A stretch of DNA of 64,000 nt from an uncultured Desulfosarcina sp. (GCF_963668215.1 NZ_OY764190.1:3286001-3350000); one strand, 5' to 3'. Counted from the stretch's first letter, positions 24,656 through 32,764 are shown. Numbers and translations: made by a program. The notes: a model not told the origin generated them from the sequence alone.

Positions 24656-26593
24656 ATGTCAAAGAGCAAAAGAAGCAAGAATGATTGTGATCATCCAATT
24701 GGTTGTGGATGTGCCCCGACCCTGTTTGTAAACATGATGGAGGATGCCGGAAGGGAACTGTCCCGTAGACAGTTTATCAGGGGTGTGGGTGTAGCAGGCG
24801 GTATGCTCGCCTTCGGCAGCCTTTTGCCTTCATGTTCGGACTCCAAACCCCTGAAGGAAGGTGCGAATGCGGATGTTATCTATCACGGTGGGCCTATCCT
24901 CACCATGGTCAAAGACGGGGACCGGGCTGAAGCACTGGCCGTGCAGAACGGCAAGATCCTGGCTGTTGGAACCATGACAGAAATTATGACATCCAAAGGA
25001 TCTGACACAAAGGTTATTGACCTTGGGGGTAAAACCCTTATGCCTGGATTTTTTGACCCCCATTCCCATCTTGTTATGCAGTCTGCGAAATTTTCCACTG
25101 CCAACCTAGACCCTAAACCCATTGGTGAGGCAGGCTCCATAGCGGATATTCAGCATATCCTTAAAGAAAGAATAGAAGAAAAAAAGAAAAAGCCTGGTGA
25201 ATGGGTCATCGGGTGGGGTTATGATGATACAGGTATAGAAGAACAGCGGCACCCAAACCGGGATGACCTGGATGCAGTCTCAACAGAGCACCCCATACTG
25301 CTGATGCACATCTCCGGCCACCTGATGACAGGAAACAGCAGGATGATTGAAGAGCTGGGTCTTACAGCTGATTCCAAAGACCCTGATGGAGGGGTTATCC
25401 AGCGCAGGCCCGGCAGTAGAGAACCAAACGGGGTTCTTGAAGAAAACGCCATGTACCTGGTTTTAGCAAAACTGCCAATGCCCACTCCTGAACAGGCCAT
25501 GGAAATGATTGAAGAGGGACTTCAATTTTACGCAGAGGCAGGAATCACAACTGCCCAGGATTGTGCCACCTTTAAGGGAACATGGCAGCTCCTTGCAGCT
25601 ATGGAGCAAAAGGGTCAATTGCCCATAGATGTTATTACCTGGCCCATGTACAAGGGTATTGATGATGAATCCTTTGACTATATTGTTAAAAATCGCAATT
25701 CCAGGGGACGGTTGCGGCTTGGCGGGGTCAAGCTGACGGTTGACGGTTCTATTCAGGGATATACCGCGTTTCTTTCTAAGCCTTACCATGTTCAGCCTGA
25801 CAATGCTCATCCTATCCCGGACAAGTGTGACAGCGAGCAGGCAGAACGCATCTTCATCAGCCCCGAAAACGAAACATATAATCCTGATCTCCCGTTATCA
25901 GCAGATGAAGGTCATCGCGGCTATGCCAGTATGACCCAGGATCAGATTGATAAATGGGTCAAGCGCTGTGATGAAAATGGAATACAGCTTCAAGTGCACA
26001 CCAATGGTGATGGTGCTACGGATATGCTGATAAAGGCGGTGGAAAAGGTACGGGCAGATAAACCCCGGCCTGATCTGCGGACAACCATCATTCATGCACA
26101 GACAATGCGAGAGGATCAGCTCGACTTTTCAGCAAAGCACGGACTTACTCCCTCCTTTTTCCCCATCCATGTCTATTTCTGGGGAGACCGGCATCGGGAC
26201 CTGTTTATCGGACCTGAACGGGCAGCAATGATGAACCCTTCCCGTTCGGCCCTGGACAGGAATCTTAAAGTCACATTGCACCACGATGCCCCTATCGCCG
26301 GCATAGAGATGCTCAAGGTTGCCTGGGCAGCCGTGAACAGGGTAACAACCAGCGGTAAACTGCTTGGCCCGGAGGAGCGTATAACACCATTCGAGGCATT
26401 GCGTGCTATAACCGCTGATGCTGCGTGGCAGAATTTTGAGGAAGACCGCAAAGGTACTCTTGAAAAGGGCAAGCTGGCGGATTTGGTGGTTCTGTCCGAT
26501 GATCCATTGGGAGTAGATCCGATAGCGATCAAGAACATTCGCGTTGTGCAAACCATCAAAGAGGGTGAAACCGTTTATCTGGCAAAGACCTGA
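24656..26593 (+). CDS. Tat-exported amidohydrolase family 3 (YtcJ-like)
   Basis: 645 residues. Twin-arginine motif SRRQFIRG (residues 36-43) followed by a hydrophobic stretch and Cys60, so exported folded and perhaps lipid-anchored. The metal-dependent hydrolase core has PGFFDPHSHLVM (the HxH ligand pair), VDGSIQGYTAF, a His-rich LQVHTNGDGA and a late LHHDAP, then the family end PFEALRAITADAAW and GKLADLVVLSDDP. A Cys-rich head (CDHPIGCGCAP) precedes the Tat motif. AAGGAGG lies before the ATG. Substrate unknown: the YtcJ group hydrolyses N-acyl or cyclic amides. Base composition is lower in GC than the flanking core genes. Confidence 0.87.
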   Translation: MSKSKRSKNDCDHPIGCGCAPTLFVNMMEDAGRELSRRQFIRGVGVAGGMLAFGSLLPSCSDSKPLKEGANADVIYHGGPILTMVKDGDRAEALAVQNGKILAVGTMTEIMTSKGSDTKVIDLGGKTLMPGFFDPHSHLVMQSAKFSTANLDPKPIGEAGSIADIQHILKERIEEKKKKPGEWVIGWGYDDTGIEEQRHPNRDDLDAVSTEHPILLMHISGHLMTGNSRMIEELGLTADSKDPDGGVIQRRPGSREPNGVLEENAMYLVLAKLPMPTPEQAMEMIEEGLQFYAEAGITTAQDCATFKGTWQLLAAMEQKGQLPIDVITWPMYKGIDDESFDYIVKNRNSRGRLRLGGVKLTVDGSIQGYTAFLSKPYHVQPDNAHPIPDKCDSEQAERIFISPENETYNPDLPLSADEGHRGYASMTQDQIDKWVKRCDENGIQLQVHTNGDGATDMLIKAVEKVRADKPRPDLRTTIIHAQTMREDQLDFSAKHGLTPSFFPIHVYFWGDRHRDLFIGPERAAMMNPSRSALDRNLKVTLHHDAPIAGIEMLKVAWAAVNRVTTSGKLLGPEERITPFEALRAITADAAWQNFEEDRKGTLEKGKLADLVVLSDDPLGVDPIAIKNIRVVQTIKEGETVYLAKT

Positions 26594-26744
26594 TTGTGCG
26601 ATAAACTATCCTGTCTCGCGTATCTATGCCAAGATCGGCAATAGATATCGAACAGCTGCGTTCAGACCGACTCGCTTTGCTCGCGGCTGACGCAAGGCGT
26701 AATGCCTTCTAAAAAACAGTTGCTCGCACATAAAATTGAATGTT

Positions 26745-26758
26745 ATTTTGTACAAAAT
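26745..26758. promoter_or_regulatory. Palindrome ATTTTGTACAAAAT, probable antitoxin operator
   Basis: A perfect 14-bp palindrome 21 bp before the Phd/YefM-like antitoxin start, in an AT-rich promoter region. Antitoxins of this family repress their own operon by binding such sites. Confidence 0.65.
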
Positions 26759-26779
26759 TAATACCAAAAGAGGTGCAAA

Positions 26780-27061
26780 ATGCATAAGCTCAAAATCGAT
26801 CAAGACATCAGGTCAATGTCGGAAGTCAGAAATGCCATGGCCTCATACATCAAACAGGTCCATGAAACCAAACGTCCAGTTATAATTACGCAGCATGGTA
26901 AAGGTGTCGCTGTACTTTTGGGGGCAAATGAGTTTGAAGCCATGCAAGAAAAAATTGACCTTCTTTCAGATGTCCAAACTTCTCTCAACCAACTGGCGAA
27001 AGGAGAAGGAATTTCCCACCAGAAGGCAAAAGCCAAATTATTGAAGCGAGTCCCTAAATGA
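26780..27061 (+). CDS. Type II antitoxin, Phd/YefM family
   Basis: 93 residues. Starts with the family pattern ..SMSEVRNAMASYIKQVHETKRPVIITQHGKGVAVLLGANEFEAM, the DNA-binding Phd/YefM fold, and ends in a basic disordered tail that would wrap the toxin. It overlaps the toxin gene by 4 bases (ATGA). Antitoxin plus complex bind the operator just upstream. Confidence 0.88.
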   Translation: MHKLKIDQDIRSMSEVRNAMASYIKQVHETKRPVIITQHGKGVAVLLGANEFEAMQEKIDLLSDVQTSLNQLAKGEGISHQKAKAKLLKRVPK

Positions 27062-27354
27062 AAATAGTGTGGTCTCCCCTTGCTCTTGAAAGGGCTTCAG
27101 AAATAGTTGATTACATTTCGCAGGATAAACCTTTAGCAGCAGACCATTGGATTCATACAATGTTTTCAAAGGTTGACCCGCTTCGAACGAATCCGGAAAT
27201 TGGACGGATTGTCCCTGAAATTAATGAACGTCAGTTTAGGGAGTTAATTTACGGAAATTATCGAATCATCTATCACATCGGGATGAAACAAATTTCTATA
27301 CTTACTATTCGACATGGAAAACAGATATTGCCAATAGATGAAATCAAGACCTAA
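27058..27354 (+). CDS. Type II toxin, RelE/ParE family
   Basis: 98 residues, the normal length. Family pattern: WSPLALERASEIVDYISQDKP at the N terminus, a central NPEIGRIVPEI, then FRELIYGNYRIIYHI and ILTIRHGKQ in the C-terminal strands. Whether it is a ribosome-dependent nuclease (RelE) or gyrase poison (ParE) cannot be told from sequence. Coupled to the antitoxin. Confidence 0.88.
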   Translation: MKIVWSPLALERASEIVDYISQDKPLAADHWIHTMFSKVDPLRTNPEIGRIVPEINERQFRELIYGNYRIIYHIGMKQISILTIRHGKQILPIDEIKT

Positions 27355-27400
27355 CGAATAACGAAACTATCCGATATAAGTTCGAAAACCGGTAATATAG

Positions 27401-27437
27401 ACGGCGGTTGAAGGTTTTTTTCCTTAACCGCCGTTTT
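27401..27437 (+). terminator. Rho-independent terminator after the toxin gene
   Basis: ACGGCGGTTGAAGG, a T-rich loop, then CCTTAACCGCCGT followed by TTT. The stem has one bulge. Correctly placed about 45 bp after the toxin stop. Confidence 0.7.
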
Positions 27438-27874
27438 CATTCGGGGCACGGGCAGCAGCGACCGGAGGGCGCACCAATATAACCATCAGAAAAGAGCACC
27501 AGAATTTTTGCAACCCTTTTTTCGACCATTTTTTGAGACAACACTCCCCTGTGCCGATTTTAACCGGTTTTTTTAAGAACCAAGAACCGGGATGACGATT
27601 TTTCAGTTGACTTCTCCAGTTCAGCAAAACAGGTGGTTAACCCCGCCCACGGATGTCCGATTGTGGCAAACTGGTATGACGAGATCTCCATTATTTCTGG
27701 GATCAGAGCACCTTGGAGCCATTAATTTTCGGACGGAACGGGTAAGCACTCTTTTCTGAGCCGTCAGACGATTTCTTGGAACATGAATCACCTGCGGCAA
27801 GTTGTGAAAGCCATCCCGCTGCCAAAGCTGAGACATCATCTTGCTTTGCCATCATCTCCAGCACCCGTCCGTGA
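27438..27874. other. Non-coding stretch, probably the right-end side of the IS110 element
   Basis: 437 bp with no gene I can support. Since the IS110-family recombinase gene ends at 27875, part of this is likely that element's 3' flank; the boundary cannot be fixed because IS110 elements lack clear terminal inverted repeats. Confidence 0.4.
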
Positions 27875-29323
27875 TTAGATTTTTAACTTTATCCCATAGA
27901 TCTCCTGAACGATATATCGCCATTGCCCCAACGGTTGGTCCTTGGCAAAGGCCACCTTGAGTGCGTTGGCCTTGCTCCATTTGTCCCGCACGTAGGGCCA
28001 CATTGCCAGGTAATAATCAGCACGCCGATCAGGTTTGATTTGAGTACTTCTCATTTCAGGCGGTAAGTAAACTTGGGATGTCCGCATCATGCACATGGTG
28101 ATACGTACAAAGCGACGGGCTATCCCGAAGTCAGCATGCTGGCCGTCAGCTTCACGGCGACTGAAGTCGTCCTGCAAATCTTTGGGGCCATAACGACCAA
28201 TATGGAATGCGGACTGCACGACGAAGTCTTTCAGAATATGGTTGCTTCGTTTACTGACATGGCCCGTTTTCGAAGGCCCCTGCTTGCCACCAGTTTGTTT
28301 CACTTTGGGTACGATGCCGGCATATGATGCCAGTTGATCCGTTGATCGTTGTGCCAAAGGATCGCCGATCTCGCCGGTAACACCAGCAGCCAGAACAATG
28401 CCGATACCTTTGATACTGGTTATAAAGGCACCCTGGGTCTTGGCCAACAGTTGGGCCATTTCATTCGCCAGTTGCTGAGCTCCCTCAAACAGACAGCGGT
28501 AATGATTTACGTGGCTGGTCAAGGAGATTTGAAGTGTGGTGGTATATTCGTCTGGCGTGGTAAGTACCTGAGATGCGTATTCCTGAAGTTTGGCTGCTAC
28601 CGCTTCAGCTTTTTTTGTTCCCCGCTTTTCCAAGTTTCGGATCAATGCCCCCCGTTGGCGGCGACGGATCTGCGGTGCGCTGAAACGCTCCTGCATCAGG
28701 TATAGCGAGCTGTTTGAAAAAGGAAGGACCCCACTTTTTCTTTCATTCAGAAAACCGGGAAAGAGTCGGTCGACAATCGTATGGATCCTGTTACGGACTT
28801 CGGTTTTCATCTTGACCAGCTTCTTTCGGTGGCGAACTAGGGTTCGTAGATTGCGATACACGCCAGTCTGTGCCGGGCAACAATTGGCCCGGCGGTTGAG
28901 CAGCATGGTGGCAATGCCCATCAGGTCCAGCCGATCCGTGCTGGCCTGTAAATTCTCACGCTGCTTCTTTGCATCATGGGCATTCACGTTGGCAACCAGC
29001 CACCCTTTTGCCCGAATTGTGTTGGCGAAATTCTCAGCATACGAGTTGACATCTTCGCCACCGAAAAAGACATGGTCAGACTGAATATGGCGATTACGGC
29101 AAGAACGGTTTACCTGGTCGAGAAGGTACTTCACGCCGTCAGGGGAATTCTTAACCGAAAAAGGTTTGCGGAGGACCTCGCCGTTTCCATTACAGAACAT
29201 AACCAGATGATCCTTTTTGGCGTAATCGATGGGCACACACATCAGCTTTGATGCATTGCCTGCATTTTCGAATAGCGCCAGCAGTTCTTGACTTCGATCC
29301 GAATAGATGCTTGTCTTTTTCAT
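27875..29323 (-). CDS. IS110-family transposase (DEDD bridge-RNA-guided recombinase)
   Basis: 482 residues, start at 29323 with AAAGGAG upstream. N-terminal RuvC-like DEDD domain: the first acid is in VPIDYAKKDHLVMF, with later acids in FFGGEDVNSYAENF and STDRLDLMG. C-terminal Tnp domain with SIKGIGIVLAAGVTGEIGDP and SYAGIVPKVKQTGGKQGPSKTG, where the serine nucleophile of this family is expected near QGPSKTGHVSKRSN. Appears intact. A long non-coding region lies upstream, as expected for elements that encode a guide RNA there. Confidence 0.9.
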   Translation of the reverse strand: MKKTSIYSDRSQELLALFENAGNASKLMCVPIDYAKKDHLVMFCNGNGEVLRKPFSVKNSPDGVKYLLDQVNRSCRNRHIQSDHVFFGGEDVNSYAENFANTIRAKGWLVANVNAHDAKKQRENLQASTDRLDLMGIATMLLNRRANCCPAQTGVYRNLRTLVRHRKKLVKMKTEVRNRIHTIVDRLFPGFLNERKSGVLPFSNSSLYLMQERFSAPQIRRRQRGALIRNLEKRGTKKAEAVAAKLQEYASQVLTTPDEYTTTLQISLTSHVNHYRCLFEGAQQLANEMAQLLAKTQGAFITSIKGIGIVLAAGVTGEIGDPLAQRSTDQLASYAGIVPKVKQTGGKQGPSKTGHVSKRSNHILKDFVVQSAFHIGRYGPKDLQDDFSRREADGQHADFGIARRFVRITMCMMRTSQVYLPPEMRSTQIKPDRRADYYLAMWPYVRDKWSKANALKVAFAKDQPLGQWRYIVQEIYGIKLKI

Positions 29324-29460
29324 GGTGAGGCTCCTTTCGTGTATGTGTTTCAGCTGTCTGGCGACAGACTGATAAACCACCTTACCACCGGATCACTCCG
29401 GATGGCTCTTTACACAAGGGAGCTTCACTTCTTTACTTTTAAAAATGGACAATGGTAGGG
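29324..29460 (-). ncRNA. Candidate IS110 bridge-RNA region with two stem-loops
   Basis: Directly upstream of the recombinase gene. Two stem-loops with the same design: CTGTC-TGGC-GACAG with a CAG/CTG lower stem and a bulged A (29351-29371), and CCGGA-TCAC-TCCGG with a CCA/TGG lower stem and a bulged A (29385-29405). IS110-group elements are known to encode a structured bridge RNA in this position. The exact ends and guide loops are not determined here. Confidence 0.4.
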
Positions 29461-29689
29461 AACAAAATTTTCAACGGCGGCCCGAGTTACAGAGCAGCCC
29501 AGGCTCCCCGAGCTTTACCCTGCGGGCTCGCTCGCCTGCCCTCCATCTGTCACTCGGAAACGTACCAGATGGGATATATGATAAAATCAACCCCCTTTTA
29601 TAGGGTAATATCGCCTTTTTTGGCACCAAAATAGGCGATATAGAGGTATTTCAGTGGCTGTTTCAATTCGCGCGCGCGAGTACAACCGA

Positions 29690-29757
29690 GGGACAGGATG
29701 CGGAGAAACCGCACATCCGGGACTGTGCAGGGGGTACTGGGTAGCTGGCGTTCCCAC
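29690..29757 (+). other. Group II intron 3'-end-like structure (domain V/VI remnant)
   Basis: GGATG-CGG, loop AGAAA, CCG, a two-base CA bulge, CATCC: the stem, GAAA-type loop and 2-nt bulge of domain V. It is followed by GGGGG..TTCCC enclosing TACTGG-GTAG-CTGGCG, as a domain VI would be. The catalytic AGC triad at the base is not convincing and no reverse transcriptase gene is present, so at best it is a remnant. Confidence 0.35.
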
Positions 29758-29791
29758 CTTTTTTGATTTGACAAGAGCAATCATGTAATAA

Positions 29792-29807
29792 TATTGTAAT
29801 TACAATA
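29792..29807. promoter_or_regulatory. Perfect 16-bp palindrome, probable MazE operator
   Basis: TATTGTAATTACAATA, 15 bp before the antitoxin start and 18 bp downstream of a TTGACA (29768-29773) that could be the -35 box. Suits autorepression by the MazE/MazF complex. Confidence 0.7.
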
Positions 29808-29822
29808 GCCAAATTGGAGACT

Positions 29823-30080
29823 ATGATGACAACACTAATTAGAATTGGAAACTCTCAAGGCGTACGAATTCCAAAAGCAATTATCGAACAAGCGCAGCTT
29901 GATGATAAAGAGCTGGAATTTAAAGTGCTTGACGAAGGTTTGTTAATTAAGCCAGCGAGAAAGCCCAGACAGGGTTGGCAAAAACAATTTGAAAAAACAA
30001 TTAAAAATGAACAGGGTGATGAACTGGATCAAGAGTGGCTGGATGCTCCTCTGGTTGAAGATGAGGATTGGGAATGGTGA
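29823..30080 (+). CDS. mazE: MazE/AbrB-family antitoxin
   Basis: 85 residues. N-terminal swapped-hairpin AbrB fold: TTLIRIGNSQGVRIPKAIIEQAQL is the MazE DNA-binding pattern; the C-terminal acidic tail (DEDWEW) would neutralise the toxin. ATG at 29823 or 29826, with GGAG just upstream. The stop overlaps the toxin start region by 7 bases. Confidence 0.88.
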   Translation: MMTTLIRIGNSQGVRIPKAIIEQAQLDDKELEFKVLDEGLLIKPARKPRQGWQKQFEKTIKNEQGDELDQEWLDAPLVEDEDWEW

Positions 30081-30403
30081 ATCGATCAATCCGCAGATTC
30101 GACATATGGTTGGTACAGCTGGATCCGACAAAAGGTTTCGAAATAAAAAAGAAAAGGCCTTGTATCGTTATTTCACCTGATGAAATGTCCCCATTAAAAA
30201 CAGCTATTGTCGCTCCCATGACTTCAAGAGGCTTCAAGTTTCCAACAAGAATTCCGTGTACATTCCAGGGGAAAAAAGGATTGATATTGTTGGATCAGAT
30301 AAGAGCCGTCGATAAATCAAGACTAGTAAAAAAGTTGGGCGTGATTTCAAAAGCCACTCAAATCAAAGTTTGTGATTGCTTACAAGAACTTTTTGCCTGC
30401 TGA
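30074..30403 (+). CDS. mazF: MazF/PemK-family endoribonuclease toxin
   Basis: 109 residues. Opens with the family pattern RRFDIWLVQLDPTKGFEIKKKRPCIVISPDEM, then TAIVAPMTSRGFKFPTRIPC and GLILLDQIRAVDKSRL, the strands that form the RNA-cutting groove of MazF (catalytic Arg and Thr regions). Cleaves single-stranded mRNA at short motifs when the antitoxin is lost. Overlaps mazE; translational coupling. Confidence 0.9.
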   Translation: MVNRSIRRFDIWLVQLDPTKGFEIKKKRPCIVISPDEMSPLKTAIVAPMTSRGFKFPTRIPCTFQGKKGLILLDQIRAVDKSRLVKKLGVISKATQIKVCDCLQELFAC

Positions 30404-30507
30404 TCGAAATCGATATAATCATGGAACCAGTAAAATACGACCATTTCAAACGAATATGACTGGTAAAAAGCGCAATCTCGAAACGAAGGTCAACGACCCG
30501 GAGATAT

Positions 30508-31269
30508 TTACATACCGCAAAGCGCCCGATGCAGCAGCTTGGCGCACAAGATAAAAAGCATGACACTGAAAATGGTACGAATGGTTTTGTCTTTGAGACG
30601 ACTGCTCATGATCCTTGCTCCGGCCTGGCCACCGGCAAAGGAAGCCAAGGCCGCCGGCAGGATAAAACCCCAGTTGACCTGGCCCATGGAAGCATAGCCC
30701 AGAAAACCGGTCAACGAGGAAAAACAGACAATGAAGGTGGAGGATGCCGCTGCGATTTTTGTCGGTGTCTTGAGAACATAGATCAGGAGCGGCACAATAA
30801 ACACCCCCCCGCCGATGCCCAGAAACCCTCCCAACAGACCGATGCAGGCCCCGATCACAACTCCTCCCACGATTTTTCGAAAAGGCGGTATGGCCGTCGC
30901 AGCGGTTTGAGCGTCGGGTGTTATCAGCATGCGTCCGCCGGACAGCGCCAGTACCGCTGCCATGACGATCAAAAAATATTTAAGGTCGACGCGTGCATTG
31001 ATGTACGAGCCGACGGGTGCGGCCAGGCTGGAGGAAGCGATCAGCGGCACGGCAAGGGCGAAGTCCACCATTTTTTTGCGCGAATAGGTATAGGCTGCCG
31101 AGGCTGCGGCGATAAGGTTCAGAAAAAGCGATGCCGAGGCCGCATCGACCTTGGTAAACCCGAGAAGGACGAACAGGGGGGAGAAAATCAGACCGCCGCC
31201 CAGGCCCACCATGGTCAGGATCAGCGAGATCAGGAAAACAGCGGTGAGAAGCAGGAACGAAACCGACAT
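30508..31269 (-). CDS. TauE/SafE family sulfite/sulfur-anion exporter
   Basis: 253 residues with eight hydrophobic segments and the two-fold pattern of TauE/SafE proteins: TMVGLGGGLIFSPLFVLLGF near the N terminus and its repeat GLLGGFLGIGGGVFIVPLLIY in the second half. It moves sulfite, thiosulfate or organosulfur anions across the inner membrane. The ArsR-type regulator gene ends 4 bp upstream on the same strand, so the two form an operon, typical of reactive-sulfur-responsive systems. Confidence 0.88.
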   Translation of the reverse strand: MSVSFLLLTAVFLISLILTMVGLGGGLIFSPLFVLLGFTKVDAASASLFLNLIAAASAAYTYSRKKMVDFALAVPLIASSSLAAPVGSYINARVDLKYFLIVMAAVLALSGGRMLITPDAQTAATAIPPFRKIVGGVVIGACIGLLGGFLGIGGGVFIVPLLIYVLKTPTKIAAASSTFIVCFSSLTGFLGYASMGQVNWGFILPAALASFAGGQAGARIMSSRLKDKTIRTIFSVMLFILCAKLLHRALCGM

Positions 31270-31273
31270 GCTT

Positions 31274-31597
31274 TCAACTGGTGCTTTCTGGCGGCGAATC
31301 GGATATCCGCCAGCAGATGGTCTGGTTCGATCGGCCGTCCGATGTCATCGCCTGGAGCTGCTCTGCGATGCGGCTCATCGCTTCGGGTTCGACCCTGTAA
31401 TGGGTCCAGTATCCGCGTTTTTCTCCTTTTACCAGTCCCGCTTCCCGCAATACCCGCAGATGCTGCGAAACGGCCGGTTTGGATATGCCGAGGTGCCGAG
31501 CCAAAGCCCCGACGCACAAATCACCGTTTATGAACATCTGGATGATTTTCAGGCGGTTTTCATCCGCCAGGGCTTTTAATTGCCGGATGAGTGACAT
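31274..31597 (-). CDS. ArsR-family transcriptional regulator, possible sulfur/persulfide sensor
   Basis: 107 residues. Winged helix: ALADENRLKIIQMFINGDLCVGALARHLGISKPAVSQHLRVLREAGLVKGEKRGYWTHYR. Of the ELCVCDL metal motif only one Cys remains (Cys28); a second Cys (Cys95) lies near the C terminus. That spacing of 67 resembles the redox-cysteine pair of SqrR/BigR persulfide sensors, which also control TauE/SafE genes. Metal sensing is less likely. First gene of the operon; it would repress itself and the transporter gene. Confidence 0.85.
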   Translation of the reverse strand: MSLIRQLKALADENRLKIIQMFINGDLCVGALARHLGISKPAVSQHLRVLREAGLVKGEKRGYWTHYRVEPEAMSRIAEQLQAMTSDGRSNQTICWRISDSPPESTS

Positions 31598-31758
31598 GGC
31601 TATCCATATAAGTGATCGGTTAAATAATTAATAAAGTGCCGACTTAAATTTGTCAATGCAAAGAAGTGGAATAGGTCATGAGTCGAAAAATAGAGGCGTT
31701 TTTGCACCCAATCGATGCGACCCGGAAAAATGCAAAGAAAATAGCTTCTCATGCAAAA

Positions 31759-31785
31759 CTAACTTGACGCTAACATATTACTAAC
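31759..31785 (+). promoter_or_regulatory. Distal Pho-box array
   Basis: Three CTAAC half sites exactly 11 bp apart (starts at 31759, 31770, 31781). Direct repeats with one-helical-turn spacing are how PhoB binds DNA. About 135 bp upstream of pstS. Confidence 0.75.
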
Positions 31786-31834
31786 AATTGGCGACTAATT
31801 TGCGCCGTCAAGAAAACGTTGGGATTTATGCAGG

Positions 31835-31872
31835 TTAACACGAATCTAACCGAATCCTAACACAAACCTAAC
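31835..31872 (+). promoter_or_regulatory. Proximal Pho-box array before pstS
   Basis: Four half sites exactly 11 bp apart: TTAAC (31835), then CTAAC (31846, 31857, 31868). The last ends 46 bp before the pstS ATG. Expected PhoB target giving induction on phosphate starvation. Confidence 0.82.
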
Positions 31873-31918
31873 AAAAGGCGCTTAGCCTGAGCCAAACTCA
31901 AACGGAGGAAAACTACCC

Positions 31919-32731
31919 ATGAAGAAGCTGTTTACCATTTTTGCAATTGTCTCTTTTATGATGTGCGCGTCTGCCGCCATGGCGGGCAACCTGGTCATCA
32001 AAGGCTCCACCACCGTACTGCCCATCTCCCAGTTGGCTGTCGAAGCCTACATGAAAGCCCACCCGGATGTGAACATCTCCCTTTCCGGCGGCGGTTCCAG
32101 CAACGGCATCAAGGCCATCATCGACGGTTCCACGGACATCGCCAACGCGTCCCGTTTTATCAAGGACAAGGAGGTCGCCCTGGCCAACGAAAAAGGGGTT
32201 TATCCGGTTCCCTTCGCCGTCGCCTACGACTCCATCATTCCGGTGGTTCATCCCAGCAACAACCTTACCGGGATCACCACGGACCAGCTGAAAGACATCT
32301 ATATGGGCAAGATCACCAATTTTAAAGAGATCGGCGGACCGGACCTGAAGATCGTCGTCTGCAGCCGCGACACCTCCTCCGGTACCTATGAAACCTGGGA
32401 AGGTAAAGTCATGAAAAAAGAGCGCGTGACCCCCGGCGCCCAGGTCATGGCTTCCAACGGTGCCGTTGTCCAGGCAATTTCCAACAACAAGCACGCCATC
32501 GGCTACGTCGGAATCGGATACCTGAACGACTCGATCAAACCCCTGACGGTCAACGGCGTGACGGGCAGCAAGGAAACCACCCTGAACGGTACGTTCCCCA
32601 TCAGCCGCCCCCTGTTCATGTTCACCAACGGCTGGCCCAAAGGCGATACGCTCAACTTCGTCAACTACATGCTCCATCCGGACAAGGGACAGAAACACGT
32701 GGAAAAAAGCGGATACGTACCACTGTACTAA
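31919..32731 (+). CDS. pstS: Phosphate ABC transporter substrate-binding protein PstS
   Basis: 270 residues. Signal peptide KKLFTIFAIVSFMMCASAAMA. The mature part has the PstS phosphate-binding loops: KGSTTVLPISQLA, SGGGSSNGIKAIIDGSTDIANASR and SRDTSSGTYETWEG. Binds phosphate in the periplasm and delivers it to PstCA. ACGGAGG precedes the ATG. Two Pho-box arrays lie upstream; a strong hairpin follows the gene, so it is probably expressed above the transporter genes. Confidence 0.95.
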   Translation: MKKLFTIFAIVSFMMCASAAMAGNLVIKGSTTVLPISQLAVEAYMKAHPDVNISLSGGGSSNGIKAIIDGSTDIANASRFIKDKEVALANEKGVYPVPFAVAYDSIIPVVHPSNNLTGITTDQLKDIYMGKITNFKEIGGPDLKIVVCSRDTSSGTYETWEGKVMKKERVTPGAQVMASNGAVVQAISNNKHAIGYVGIGYLNDSIKPLTVNGVTGSKETTLNGTFPISRPLFMFTNGWPKGDTLNFVNYMLHPDKGQKHVEKSGYVPLY

Positions 32732-32764
32732 TAACTTCATAGGCTTCATCAGGCGCTCCTTATA

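Larger units (their letters stand above)
29461..29822. other. Non-coding region between IS110 element and mazEF
   Basis: Holds, in order: GC-rich sequence with no gene; a near-perfect 17-bp inverted repeat at 29608-29641 (ATATCGCCT.TTTTGG); a group II intron domain V-like hairpin at 29690-29757; and the mazEF promoter region with its palindrome at 29792-29807. Somewhere in it lies the left boundary of the IS110 element. Confidence 0.5.

Noticed and set aside
29665..29690. GTTTCAATTCGCGCGCGCGAG resembling a CRISPR repeat
   Set aside because: Only one copy, no spacer-repeat pattern and no cas genes nearby.
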